Assembly: GCA_033032175.1 (NCBI GenBank)
Contig: CM065309.1
Coordinates: 18,414,001 to 18,478,000 of the forward strand
Direction of reading: 5' to 3'
Length of the DNA: 64,000 nucleotides
From: Saturnia japonica
Taxonomy: Eukaryota > Arthropoda > Insecta > Lepidoptera > Saturniidae
In this document: one piece after another, positions 12,283 to 23,636 of the stretch
Layout of the letters: every line of letters begins with the position of its first letter
How positions within the stretch are numbered: the stretch's first letter is position 1
The notes under the pieces: generated by a model
The model's input: the letters and a program-made list of their open reading frames with translations, nothing else
Told to the model about the DNA's origin: nothing
The model's database searches: none
Translations under genes and position numbers: made by a program

Positions 12283-12570
12283 CTTTATATTATTATTGTA
12301 TTATATAATATAATAAAGCGGAAGAATTTTTTTGTTTGTTTGTTTGGTTAAACACGCTAATCTCTGGCACTACTAGAAGCATTCACGAGGAATAGTATAT
12401 AAAGGATAACTCTCAGCTAGTCTTAAATATAATTTTTTGTTAAGTAAGTCGGAGGTGGAATTGTTCCCGAAATGCTTTATCCGCGTGCGCTGGCGTAATG
12501 GTTAATGATTTGTAAATATAAAGTTCTACAAAAGTATTGGTCCTTAGTATATTTAAAAAAAAGTCCGCGA
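12283..12570 (+). repeat. CTAGT-family (Helitron-like) repeat
   Basis: The start AATATAATAAAGCGGAAG, then GTTTGTTTGGTTAAACACGC and TAATCTCTGGCACTACTAG, parallels the copy at 48968 (AATATTATAAAGCTGAGG, AAACGCGCTAATCTCAGG). The 3' part is eroded. Assignment to Helitrons is inference from the family's CTAGT-type 3' ends elsewhere in the window. Confidence 0.5.
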
Positions 12571-12908
12571 TAGTATAAGCCTATATCTTATATACTATAA
12601 GTCACAATAAGGTATTTTATGACAAAAATTCGTTGAATATTAAAAAAAAGATTTATTCTTTGGTATGGCATTATTAATCCTTACGAACGAAAGTTATTTT
12701 ATCATAAAGATAATTTTATGAAGTTATTTAAACTTTTTCTTTTATAGCATGCTATTTGGACACATAGTTTAGGAGATAATGAAAAATTAAAATAATTTGT
12801 ACTTGCGGGAAGTGAGAACAATTATGATAGGCAACACGGGTGCGTTGGCAGCGTGACGCGGTGTTTATCGGATAAAAACACTGGTGAAACCGTGGGGCAC
12901 AGATAATA
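12571..12908. other. AT-rich flank of the mariner
   Basis: No gene seen. The last two bases, TA at 12907-12908, are the left target duplication of the mariner element. Confidence 0.5.
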
Positions 12909-12940
12909 CAAGGTGTCCAGAAAGGGTATCGGGTATTTGT
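12909..12940 (+). repeat. Left terminal inverted repeat of mariner
   Basis: The 32 bases starting CAAGGTGTCCAGAAAGGG are the exact reverse complement of 14169..14200. Confidence 0.93.
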
Positions 12941-13015
12941 AAGTTCAATGAAACAAAAATTATTTGTATGCAATAAAAAAGTTTATTGTTTATTATTAGC
13001 ATATGAATTGGAGAA

Positions 13016-14084
13016 TTATTTGGAAAAGATGATGTTATCCAAATGATGACCGTTACGTTGCTGGCACTCTTCTAAACGGAAACGAAGATTGGCGATAACA
13101 CGTTGACACATAGCTATCGATATTGCTGCCATTTCTGACCTGATGTTTTGCTTTAACTGGGTTAGATTCGTCGGATTGTTTTGATAAACCTTACTTTTAA
13201 GGTATCCCCATGCAAAATAGTCAAGCGGGCTAAGGTCGGGGCTTCTGGGAGGCCAGTTGATGTTACCCCTTCGCGAAATGACTTTATTAGGGAATAATTC
13301 GTTAACAACTTCCATTGAGTCATTTGAGGTATGGCAAGTGGCCCCATCTTGCTGGAACCACGTTCTTGAGTTGAAACCTGCAAACTCCTGCAACTCTGGG
13401 GCCAAAAAATTTCGCAACATATCGCAATAACGGTCACTATTCACATTAATTGCTCGGCCTCGTTGATCTTCATGAAAATAAGGACCAATTATGCCTTTAG
13501 CAGACATAGCGGCCCAAACAACGACCTTTGGGCTATGCAGGGGTCGTTCATGCTTTCGTCTTGGATACTCCACTGCCCAGTACCGACAATTATGCTTATT
13601 AACATGACACACACATGTCGTCACTGAACAGTATGTTGTTAAAGTTGTTAAATCGCTGCAGCATTTCGTTCGCAAAATTCAGTCGATTAGCATAGTCCGT
13701 ATCCTTCAATTCTTGAACCAATTGAATTTTATAGGCTTTTAGATGTAAGTCTTTCTTTAAAATCGAATGTAAAGACGATTTTTTGATGTTCAACGCTTGG
13801 CTTCGCTTTCGGATGGATAAAGACGGATTTTGACGAACCGACGCCTCAACTTCTTCAATTGTTTCTTCATCGCGAACTGAACGAGGACGACCAGAGTTTT
13901 GAATTTTAACTGTCGCACCTGTATTCTCGAACATCCTGATCCATTTCCTAATGCTATCGTCACTTGGCGCGTGGCGTGTACGATATTCCGCACGATAGAG
14001 ACATTGAGCAGTCACTATTGAATCACCATTACGATAATACGCTCGTACGCAAAATGCGCGATGCGTCCCCGAGTACTGTTCCAT
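13016..14084 (-). pseudogene. mariner DD41D transposase, frameshifted
   Basis: The transposase cuts and rejoins transposon ends at TA sites. The N-terminal part (13599..14084) starts with MEQYSGTHRAFC and holds a helix-turn-helix region with SGRPRSVRDEE near residues 65-75, then ends at ILFSDD, the first catalytic aspartate. The C-terminal part (13016..13675) is in another frame: HVNKHNCRYWAVEYPRR, VVVWAAMSAKGIIGPYF, the second aspartate in WFQQDGA and the third in SPLDYFAWG, with 41 residues between them. The two frames overlap at about 13600-13675 and the break lies just after the first catalytic residue. Total span (1069 bp, about 356 codons) is normal for the family, so only a small indel has been suffered. 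It is unlikely to be active. Confidence 0.9.
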
Positions 14085-14168
14085 CGTGACTAAAACTCCA
14101 CAAAATGGCGGACGCCACGAACCCCTCCCCGCACCCTTTAGACGCCCCGTTTCGAATATGGCGCGAAA

Positions 14169-14200
14169 ACAAATACCCGATACCCTTTCTGGACACCTTG
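14169..14200 (-). repeat. Right terminal inverted repeat of mariner
   Basis: It ends CCCTTTCTGGACACCTTG and matches the left repeat in all 32 positions, with TA following. Confidence 0.93.
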
Positions 14201-14389
14201 TATAAGTATATTAACATTCTAACGTTTTGCCTTAGCCTGTAGAACTTCTCTTAGAAAAACTTAAGATTCTCGGGTTGTAAAATTCCCATAAAGGTGCCCT
14301 CTGCGGAAAATAATGATTATTCGTACAACGTTACATTATTATTACAAATAAATAAAATTAGAACTCAGTAAAATGAATTCCCATTAATG

Positions 14390-14490
14390 ACTAACTTCAC
14401 CGTGTTGGACCTCGGTAACATGATGCGCGCGCAGTTCTCGATAACTTTTACTAAACGCGCCAAAAAAGTACAACGTCAAAAAATGTCGAC
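14390..14490 (+). repeat. GATGCGCGC repeat (family C) copy 2
   Basis: ACATGATGCGCGCGCAG, a TTCTCGATAACTTTTACTA block, AACGCGCCAAAAAAGTA and CGTCAAAA follow the family order described for 10540..10640. Confidence 0.65.
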
Positions 14491-15094
14491 ATATCAATAT
14501 TTTCATGTCCAGCAAGAATATAAACTCTCTCTCAAACTATACATAATCAGCGCATTACAAAACTTACATAAACTCAATTAAGATGTAATTGTTTGAACAA
14601 TTTGTCCGTTGTCGTTTATAAAGATGCGTTTAATATATCGTCGCATTTATCCACCACTATGGGTATAAAATTAAATTACAGCATTCGTAACACGATGGAG
14701 ATGGATTAATAACCGCGGTTACTTTTACGTACTGCAGATTAGGGTTGTCAGTTAAAATAGGTGACTTTTTCATTTATAGTATTTCTTTTAAATATCATTG
14801 TATGCACCAAAGATACAAGAGATGACACCTTAACGACACACAGTATTATCATCACAGTAGTCATATAATTTATTTAAAAAAATGTTACCTATCTGATTAG
14901 GCAATAGAATACGAGAGGTGAAAGTGGCTCAGTGTGTAAGTTCTTTCGTATCACGCAGGCCATTTGCACTAAAATTTGTATTTGTTGTTAGTTTAATATT
15001 ATTAATAATGGCGCGTGTTAATAGTGGGTTTTTATTTTTTCCGCGTACGAATTCTGTCATATACTTTTTCCTCGCCCCTTCTTAACGTCGACTT
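14491..15094. other. AT-rich, nothing recognised
   Basis: No gene seen. A TAGGGTTGTCAG motif near 14741 resembles a hAT-like transposon end also seen near 20870, but the element cannot be delimited. Confidence 0.4.
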
Positions 15095-16057
15095 AACGCT
15101 ACGTAGATGAAACGCTATGCGAACGCAAAGCCACGCGAACGCAACACTACGTAAACATAACGCAATGCTGAAGCAATACTAGGCGTACATTACGCCAAGC
15201 GGACGCATCGCCACGCGCTTTCCCTAGATATATTATGAATTTTGACACACTCAAAACCATCACCGAATAAAACTGCTAAATCATAGCGAATAATTAGAAG
15301 AAACCACGGTGAGCCGAGCAAGAAAGATACTCTGCACGCCACGAGACGCCGCGCCGCTAATATCAGTGAGACCTTATACCTTTATTTATCCCACACCCGC
15401 CATACCTCTTGGATAGACACAAACTTATAAACATTATTACATTTACTTATAAACCTGAGACAGCCCTACTTTAATCTAACCAGCAGTTGTTACAAATTAA
15501 TGTGATTTTGTAACTATAAATGATCAGATCATGACTGACTCCAAACAGACTCGCTCATTTTTCAAACATCACTCGGATAAGTCTTTTGATTATAATTAAC
15601 ACAGTTTATTTATTACGACAAAATATTCGTGAATTATATAATACAGTAAAAAATATTTTACATAAAATGAAGTATTAAAATAATTTATCCGGCCTCAGGG
15701 TGAAGTCACTGCGGGTTTTTATAAGGATAATTTTATAGCCAAATCGAGCAATCCAATTAGTTCACGAATTATATGTAATAATAAATTAGCAAGAAGTAAT
15801 AAATATGAGCTTCAAATTGTAATATTTTTATGTTAACGGAACAAAATTCTCATACACGTGGCGATGAATGCCCAGTTCCGGAAAATCACAGTTCATTTTT
15901 TTAAATAAAAAGAAAAAGATTATTTAAGGAAAATGTACATTGATAATTATATTATCTATATCAAGCGCGTGATGATGCGTCCGCCTGGCGTAGCGTACGC
16001 GTAGCGTTGCGTCTGCGTGGTGTTGCATCCGCTTGGCGTAGCGTTGTGTCTGTGTGT
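15095..16057. mobile_element. Candidate element with inverted CpG-rich arms
   Basis: The left arm (15095..15212) is a run of short degenerate units such as ACGCTACG, GCGAACGCAA and CCACGCG. The right arm (15970..16057) has the complement of the same units: GCGTCCGCCTGGCGTAGCG, GCGTTGCGTCTGCGTGG. The inner borders match best: AGCGGACGCATCGCCACGCG on the left against the reverse complement of CGCGTGATGATGCGTCCGC on the right. They enclose about 760 bp of AT-rich sequence with one GC-rich patch (15310-15355). This looks like a DNA transposon with long subterminal repeats, but outer ends and a target duplication were not found. Confidence 0.5.
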
Positions 16058-16945
16058 TAATAATAGCCTGAACAAGGATTTTTTTTTAACAATAAACACT
16101 TAGACAAACCTCGTTAGTTGATATAATTGCGAATTAATGATGTAATTCATTTCCAAAAATCCTGACTTTCCCAAATATTTCTGTAATAATCTATCAATGA
16201 AATGAATTTATTATCTGCAAAATTATCAGACCTTCGCCTCTAATGTTAAAGAAAAGAAGTGAATTGTATTCTACATTATTGGAACTAACGCCTATTCAAC
16301 CCAGCCAACTGTGACCTGCGATTCTTTTGTTGTATTCATCTAATGTAGGTCTCCATAACACAGTAACTTTACCTTGGCAATGAATAAGGACACCCACTTG
16401 CCATGTAATTCGCTGTAGATTAATTGGCAACTCCGTTTATGAGTTTCCTTATTTTCATACTATTACAGTAGGTAGTTTAATTGGCACCACATCCGATCGA
16501 GACAGATGCAAATCTTGATAACTTTGTTATGTTAATAGTTATACCTTATAACACAGTTTTCTTGGCAATCTAATGTACCTATATGTATATACTATTTTCA
16601 AAAACATAAATAATGTAAATTTTGTAAATGACCGACACAGTTTTAATACTACAACTAAATAAAAATAAATTATTCATCTCGTGTTTTAGACTTAGTAAGA
16701 CCAATAAAAGATTTTAGGTAATAGTGTTTGATTGTATAAACTGATACCTAAGCACTTTACCAAATTGCAGGACAATAAGTACAAGAGCCATGTCAAGCAC
16801 ATTTTACTGTCAAAAAGTTAATATAGGGTGCATCATACTTGTGTAATAACTAATCATTATGTCTGGAAATTACTAGGTCTCTGTATTACCCAATAAATAT
16901 TATTATTAATTGTAAACAGTAATTAAACAGATAAATAAATAATTA
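16058..16945. other. AT-rich, nothing recognised
   Basis: No supported gene or repeat pair. Confidence 0.5.
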
Positions 16946-17085
16946 ATAAACCTGATCGAGTATCTTATCAGCTCTTCTCGATGACTGGTATGTTTTCCAA
17001 ACCGATGATAGTGTTTAGACGTCTTCATAAGTAAGTATAAGTAAGTGTCTTCTTAGGGTCTGAATTAAATAAAGTATTCATAAAT
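16946..17085 (+). repeat. LINE 3' tail (family G) copy 1
   Basis: CCTGATCGAGTATCTTATCA, CTCTTCTCGATGACTGGTAT and CCGATGATAGTGTTTAGACG, then GAATTAAATAAAG, match 47345..47505 block for block. This is the kind of 3' UTR end (GGTTCTTCTCGG..., then GAATAAA) common to lepidopteran LINEs. It is 5'-truncated, as LINE copies often are. Confidence 0.6.
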
Positions 17086-18214
17086 TCGATTAAAGTTTCA
17101 TTGAAAGGGACTAAAAAGTGTAAAATAACTAAAAACGTATAGCATAGCGTATACTTCATCTTTCAAATTCTCTTTTAGTGATGAGTATATCAGAATAATT
17201 AATTAAACAAGTTAAATTATTAAAAAGAAACAAAAATATTCTCCATCATTGTATGAAGTGTGCACATTAAATTGCATATGTGTGGGAAAGTTTTCACCTC
17301 GTGATCGAATGAACGCTTGTTCTGCTAAACATTAACAGTAAGATTTTGTGTTTTGACTTCTCAAGGCTGTTGGTTGCGTATAGGCTATAACTTTTTTTCC
17401 TCCCTGACGTATAGCCGAGTTTCACGAAACGCATTAGGCTCAATGCAGTCTATTATTAATTTAAGGTAGTTGTGTAGGATGGTTTGTTGATTCTATAAGA
17501 GAATCTTGATCAATGCGCATTCTTAGAACACGCTGAAAATAGTTTTATAGTTGATGACTCTTCTAGTTGCGCTGTCATTTATATTTACGTTTTGTAATGA
17601 AAGTATTTCTAGGAATTGTATTGAAATGAAAAATGAATTTTCTCATTCGTCATTCTTAAGATTTAATTACATCTCAGTGCTACCCAAGAAGCTTTTTAGA
17701 ACATAAAGCGTAAGTAGGCAAGAGTTAATGAAATATGACATAGTAATAAGATCTCTTTTATTCTTATATATTAGAATGGATTTTGAGTGCCTCTCCAATT
17801 ACTACTAAACATTAATAACCAATTCCACGTAAAGTATTATTTAAAATAAATATTTGTTTTCATTAACTAGGCAAAATGCTTTTTTATTGTAGTTTCCTTT
17901 TACTTTCTACCGTTAGGCTTATTAGTATTACTCAAAAATCAACAGATTTTTCAGTTAGCTTTATATTTCTATTGCCCGCAGTCTCTTAGTACTTTCTAGT
18001 TGTCTAGTAAGTAGAATAGTAGAAACTCATTAGATAACATTACCATCTCACGCGTGCAGATGAAGTTTGTAAATAAGCCTATTAGTTGATCCCATTTTAG
18101 GGTTGGATGATTAGAGTATAGGCCGATATGAACACTCGACTGCAAAAACAAAAACATCACTAAATATTTTTTTTATTTTTTTACTTTTTATTTGATTCCC
18201 AAACACCGTACTCA
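17086..18214. other. AT-rich, nothing recognised
   Basis: No gene or repeat could be supported. Confidence 0.5.
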
Positions 18215-18375
18215 AAAATTTTGTAACTTATGTCTCGCCCATAATTAAGACGAATCTAACGATATCTCGTATTCTAAAATCTATGAAATTGTTTAAGCTA
18301 TAGAGCGTGCCAAAGAAATAGACATACATACATACGTATGTATGAAAAACATAACCCTCCTTTTTCGCAGGCGGG
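18215..18375 (+). repeat. Dispersed repeat (family H) copy 1
   Basis: AATTAAGACGAATCTAACG, CTATAGAGCGTGCCAAAG and AAAACATAACCCTCCTTTTT recur in inverted orientation at 31895..32040. It contains an 18-base palindrome, CATACATACGTATGTATG (18331..18348). Confidence 0.65.
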
Positions 18376-18469
18376 TAATTACGAACTTAATTTAGTAAAC
18401 GAACTATTTTTTTTTAATATTCATCGTTGGCTAGGCCATATATTCACCCACAGATCAGTAAAACAAGGT

Positions 18470-18680
18470 TTGTGTTAAGATGATAATACGCTAAGCATAG
18501 TGGGGAGACTGGTTCTTTAGTCCAGCTGCCGGAACACACCTAAAAGGGCTTGGCAACAAATTTGCAACTTGATGGCGGTAGCTAGTCAAGAGCATTCAAA
18601 AATGTCCTACCACCATGCTATGCTTTCATCACGATGATTTTTTTCACCGAAAGCTCAATCTCGTAGGTAAGAGCTTTAAA
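18470..18680 (-). repeat. SINE copy (family B)
   Basis: Read on the + strand: CCAGCTGCCGGAACACACCT, GGCGGTAGCTAGTCAAG, CCTACCACCATGCTATG, then TCATCACGATGATTTTTTTC and ACCGAAAGCTCAATCTCGTA. This is the complement of the family B SINE body found with its tRNA head at 59775. Confidence 0.75.
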
Positions 18681-19324
18681 TTTTTATATTAGAACTGAAT
18701 AATAAAGCTTTTTTTGCTATTTATAAATACCTACTAAAAGTCTGTTAGATTTCTCAGAACAAATTTTCGTGTATAGACACAAAGACATCTCGTAGGTTAA
18801 TAATTTTTATCAGAGGCGATCGCGCGACAGAAAAAGGCAGTATAGAACATCAAAATTGGCTCATTGATGACCTCATTGTCAAGATTTTTTGCATAATAAC
18901 AATTCAATTTTGAATAACTATCACTTGGGTATTTAATTGAAAGCTTGATACGTTTTATTTTGTCTGCACATAAGTAATGAATACAGTTTCCTCGAAGCCA
19001 CAGAGCCTTAGAAAGTAAGAGCGTAAAAACTAAAGTAATAACTGTAATAAGTCAAGTGATAAGCCTCTCATATTCAACAATGCCCAGTCTTTTTGTTCCA
19101 GTTCCCAATGGAAAGATAGTTTCTAATCCTATGTCAGGTTTGTAGTAGGTGGGAGGTCATATCCTCAAAATGAGAAAACCTAGTTATTATTTATTATACA
19201 GTACATAACTAAAATTATTGGAAATTTCTTTCTGAATAATTTCAACGTATAAAACGTAATATGTATTATTTTTACACAGTTAGAAATAGTTAGTAAAATG
19301 ATTTACATTACTCGCATTTATTGA
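18681..19324. other. AT-rich, nothing recognised
   Basis: No supported feature. Confidence 0.5.
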
Positions 19325-19420
19325 TTAACTTCATGATACTTTGTACTGCCGTCACATGATGCGCGCGCAGGTTTCAATTTTAGGTAACGACATATACGTA
19401 AAAAATAATTTCAAAATAAA
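19325..19420 (+). repeat. GATGCGCGC repeat (family C) copy 3
   Basis: The core CTGCCGTCACATGATGCGCG is followed by TTTCAATTTTAGGTAACGAC. It is closest in sequence to the copy at 58580. Confidence 0.6.
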
Positions 19421-20825
19421 CTAGATACCAATATATTTTAAATAAGTAGTGTTGATTGATACTCGTTGTCGAAAACTACTTGTATCTACGAATTTTATGT
19501 TGATTTATGTTGTAGCATTGTATTTACGGGCCATAAACAAATTATATTTACCTCAAAAAGGTATATTCAGATCCAAAAAATCGGTGAACATTCTACGAAA
19601 ACATTCGTGTAAAATAATAAATATTTGTAAATGTCTTCTCCTATATGTGACTGAATCCGAATCTGTACTAAAGCCATAATGAGCATGCCATATTCACACA
19701 CTATATACAACATTTATGAGATAACGAAAACCGCACGTTTCCTATTCCGCTTACTATGAGAACACGAGCTCTCATTATTATTAACACAAGATTTTTTTAA
19801 GGAAACGTATTTTTTCCATCAGGCAATTATTAAGAATAGTATACAAAACTCTTAGTTTTTTTTTAAATTTTCAGGTTTTTAAATCTACATTTATACAGTT
19901 TATAGTTTAATGCCCGATCCACACGCTAGTTAAACTTTGGCAAATATTAACAAGTTAAAAGGTGGGGTTAGGGTGTTTTTCTTAGCTTACCACTGATCCG
20001 ATCTAAGTCGGTATTTGATGCACAAATCACAGGAGCTTGAGGCAAGCGTTTACGTTGCGTCCACACGTTAATTAAATTAAAAATATTTGTTAGTTTTTAA
20101 TTATTTTAAATTAAAAGACCAGAAACGGTTTCAAATGGTTATTAGACTCTTTATGTCTTATTTGTATTGCGAAAATAAAACCTAAGAAATAATAATGAAT
20201 CCAATGTTTTACCTCCGAGCCGAGTCAGCGGAAACGCAAACTAATCAAAATTTGATTTGAGTAACAAATCATCTGAAAAAATAGGATGGTTGACAAAATA
20301 TCGAGGGAAATTAGTGCGTTTCGTGTTATGTAATATTTTAAAAATAATTTTGTTAATCCTGTAAATCCTGGGAATTTTCAAATTGAATCCCGAAATTTTC
20401 GGGAACGTAATACGACCGGGATCCCGGGATAAAATCCTCTACATATAACTCACTGACTGGTAAGATATTTAATAACTTTAATGAACGTGTTCGTCCTTAA
20501 ATGATAGACAAGTTGATAGGCAACTAATAATTCTTGAATACTATAATGAGTGATTTGATATTACTAAAAATTGTACATTATAAGTTAAATAAATACAAGT
20601 AACAATAGAATATGCCATATCTATGTTTGCTTAGGGATAACGAAACAAATAAATTACATTTCCTGATATTATGTCTGAATATTTTATGTTCTACGGGAAT
20701 GTAAAGGCAGAGATTTTCATAAAATGCGCTAACTTTAAAATCGTTACATAAATGTGTATTAATTAAATTTACCTCTTTCAATAAAAAACAGTCCTGATTA
20801 TTACAATTTTGCAATGTTTTCCTAA
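19421..20825. other. AT-rich; palindromic cluster inside
   Basis: No gene. At 20360-20435 there is a cluster of GGGA/TCCC palindromes, including CCGGGATCCCGG and TCCCGAAATTTTCGGGA. A related block, CAGGAAATGTCAGGCAAATT followed by AGGCTGGTAACCCTAG, lies at 20842..20881. Together they resemble the ends of a decayed hAT-like element, but it cannot be delimited. Confidence 0.35.
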
Positions 20826-21586
20826 CAAAGGCTCAAAATTCAGGAAATGTCAGGCAAATTCCGTTAGGCTGGTAACCCTAGTCGAGTTGCGCATGCACGG
20901 TTCATATTCCACGGCCGGTAACTCCGTTAATTCAGTTTTCTGTGAGTTCTTTTGTGAACCGATGAACTGATATGTCAATCTCAAAACAATTCACAGGAAA
21001 AGAACGGTTCTATAAAGAACGTTGACCTTGTTATCGGGCGAAACGAAAGTAAACCTATTGTAGATCTGAACCTCGGAGGTCAAAGATCTGTCGCAGGATG
21101 GCCGAACGTGTTTTATTAAGATGACACCGAATAGGCAGGTCACGAAATTGAAGCACGAAAATAATTCCAATGAGAATCGGCCACAGATGAGGTGGATGAT
21201 AAAGTCGGTAAATTGTATACGTCAGCACTGTATACAAAAATATTTTATTAGATTTTATTATTTTTATTAGATGCTTATTTATTTGCACGACAGGTTGGGA
21301 AGCATGTATTAATAATTACTAACTTTATCATAAATATTGGAAAATTCCCATTGTGAGACCAAACTTTTAAATTACGGATTAAATTGTTCGTTCAGAAAGA
21401 GGCATAACTACAATAAATTACCCCGAAAATTTGAAGGACTATATAGAATAGAAAGAAAATCGTATTTTACATATACATTTATTTTATTTCATATATTTTT
21501 CTTAAATGATTAAACTCGTGGTTTGATATACGAAATTGACTGATTAACAACTGGTATCAAATTTGAACTTAGAACACAAAGATTAT

Positions 21587-21880
21587 AAAATATAATTTTA
21601 CACCAAGAGCGTTATATTGGGCCATTAGGCGGTGTACGCAAAATTCTAGCATAATTGCCACGTAGCATATCATAATGCTAATTTTCTGGACAAGGCTTGC
21701 CTTTTGATCTTGTGTGGACTCCAATGAAAGCTTTGCGATATCTTTAAATAGTTTTTGTGCTTTAGCCCCCCACGAACACAGTGTTTCGACCCCAAAAGGC
21801 TCAAACACGTATAAATAATGTAATGCGTTGCCAGCTTTCAGGGCAGTAACCGAAAATTCGTATAGAGCCAAAGCATCCAC
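21587..21880 (-). pseudogene. Retroelement C-terminal fragment, broken
   Basis: The frame reads VETLCSWGAKAQKLFKDIAK, then TQDQKASLVQKISI. This resembles, from memory, the VETLGPWG-type C-terminal tail that follows reverse transcriptase in some arthropod non-LTR elements. A frameshift follows: in another - strand frame the sequence continues LRGNYARILRT to a TAA near 21616. Only about 90 codons are left, and nothing recognisable lies upstream on the - strand. Confidence 0.5.
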
Positions 21881-22089
21881 GCATGGTTCTGAAATATTGA
21901 AGCTAGTAAGACCGTTTATGCTACTACATTTAATATATTATTTAGCAGATTATATTTCACAAGTTGATTTGATTCCAAACTAATTGTATCATCTGTTTAA
22001 TTCCAATCAAACGATCAATGTTCGTACATATATAGACTACGCTAAAACTAACAACAATAATATCCGTGAAACAATAGGCAATTATGTGT

Positions 22090-22625
22090 GGGAATCGAAT
22101 TTGCAACCTCCCGCCTCAGTAATAGGAGTTATTATCATTACAACACAAAGTCTGCCAGACAAGACCATGCTAAACCTAGAATGAGCACTGGGTCTCAAGT
22201 GCAATTGCCGGAACACACTTATAGATGCTTAGAGATAACTTTTCCGCTTTGCGGTTTAACCCAGCCCAATGTTGAACGTCGAACGACGAGGATTTAGATT
22301 CAAGAATGAGTCTGAGACTTTTTTGGGTTAGGAAATTACCATGATGAAACCATAGTAATGTCAAGACATTTCCTAATACTCGCTTTACTAAATGAGAATA
22401 TATCGCCAAACAGTATATTGGCAACATGTACTGGCACACGAGGCTTGCCAATCAAACCTCAGGAGTAGTGAGGATTATTGGCTTACCGCAATTAGGACTT
22501 TTGAGGTTGGTTATAAAAATCTATAAATCACAGTGACTACAAAACAGGTGGACTTCGGGCATGCATATTGAATACCAAAAAATGCTTTACCATCATGCTT
22601 TTTATAGATAAAGGTTCGTCTACAA
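22090..22625. repeat. Cluster of SINE fragments (family B)
   Basis: Three pieces: about 22140..22295 in - orientation (GGTCTCAAGTGCAATTGCCG, then GAACACACTT), 22325..22445 in + orientation (ACCATGATGAAACCATAG, TTTCCTAATACTCGCT), and 22548..22625 in - orientation (GCTTTACCATCATGCTTTTT). They are diverged and jumbled, which suggests nested insertions. Confidence 0.55.
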
Positions 22626-22772
22626 TTGCTTATATTAAAACTGTTATAAATTAATTCGTATTATGAATTACCTTAAGTGCAACAACTGCTTATAAGATAC
22701 ACACCGTATGCACATATTAGTAGCTACGATAGTGTAATTGCCATTTAAATAAGATTCTGACACTTTCAACAT

Positions 22773-23216
22773 TGTTGCAGCCGCGTAATTTAGAACCATC
22801 ACGTATTAAAGTAGGTAGTTTGTTATTAATTATTTTCTCTCGTCGCTAAGCATTATGATATCCAGTGGGGGTGGTTTTCGATTTGTTGTTGTCGCCACCG
22901 GCTCTCGCGATAAAAACTCTCGTCGGAACACCGTCGCGTCCGCACGGTGCAAGTTGCTCGCCTCGGACATTCCTCGTCAACCACGTTCTCCAGAATTTAG
23001 TGTCATCAAGCCAGTGTGTGTACAGTGATGCTCAAGAACTTTGAATATATAATGTATAGCAAAACCACGTCGGCGCCGACCAGGAATTATCACGGAACGC
23101 AGTACCGGTGAGTTGGCATGACATTTTGCATACACTTCTCTCGCTGGATATTCGCTTCATAATTTGCTATTTATTTCGTATCGCAGGTTGGTTCCATATT
23201 TGCGTGGGATCAACCA
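22773..23216 (+). repeat. 5' LTR
   Basis: 444 bp, beginning TGTTGCAGCCGCGTAATTTA and ending GTGGGATCAACCA. Relative to the 3' LTR it lacks 8 nt after TACAGTG (about 23026) and has two base differences close by. A TATAATGTATAG motif lies at 23047-23058. Confidence 0.95.
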
Positions 23217-23222
23217 TAAGTT

Positions 23223-23240
23223 TGGTCCAAACGGGCACGG
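23223..23240 (+). other. Putative primer-binding site
   Basis: TGGTCCAAACGGGCACGG starts 6 nt after the LTR end, with the TGG that pairs to a tRNA CCA end. I could not name the tRNA. Confidence 0.4.
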
Positions 23241-23636
23241 ATCCTTCTCATAGTGAATACGGCTAACCTGGTTCATTGTCAGAAGTGACATAGTAATCGT
23301 GGTAATATCGTAATAATATCGTTTTCATAAAATAAAAATAGCTTTCTTTTTGTCACTGCCATTATTACTTGACAAAATTAAGTAGGCAGTAACCACTAAA
23401 TTACAACGATCTAAAATCTAATCAATTTATTTCAATATCATCACTCCGTATGTTTATTGGAATAAGCATTAAGACTAAAATTATAGTTTGTATGTATTAT
23501 TAATAATATTTATTTGTAATCTCGAATTAGTTAATATTACTTGGTTAACTTATTGTTTGAATTAGCGTTAATATACAGTCCATTCAATTTTTTATCATTC
23601 TAAATTATTTTTATTAGTTTAATTTTGTAATTTAAA

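Larger units (their letters stand above)
12909..14200 (-). mobile_element. mariner element, DD41D type, near-complete
   Basis: A 1292-bp Tc1/mariner element with perfect 32-bp terminal inverted repeats (12909..12940 and 14169..14200) and a TA duplication on each side (12907-12908, 14201-14202). The transposase is on the - strand. The third catalytic residue is an aspartate 41 residues after the second, which defines the DD41D group (rosa-like mariners; group name from general knowledge). A single frameshift breaks the gene. Perfect repeats and near-complete length suggest a fairly recent insertion. Confidence 0.9.

Noticed and set aside
13162..13437. Alternative frame inside the mariner
   Set aside because: A shadow of the transposase frame; all conserved motifs are in the other frame.
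19918..20096. Two loose direct copies of TCCACACG followed by TTAA-rich sequence
   Set aside because: Similarity is short and could be chance in AT-rich DNA.
21100..21220. Possible LINE tail with the phrase ENRPQMRWMIKS
   Set aside because: Only one short block resembles a LINE C-terminus, with no neighbouring blocks in order.
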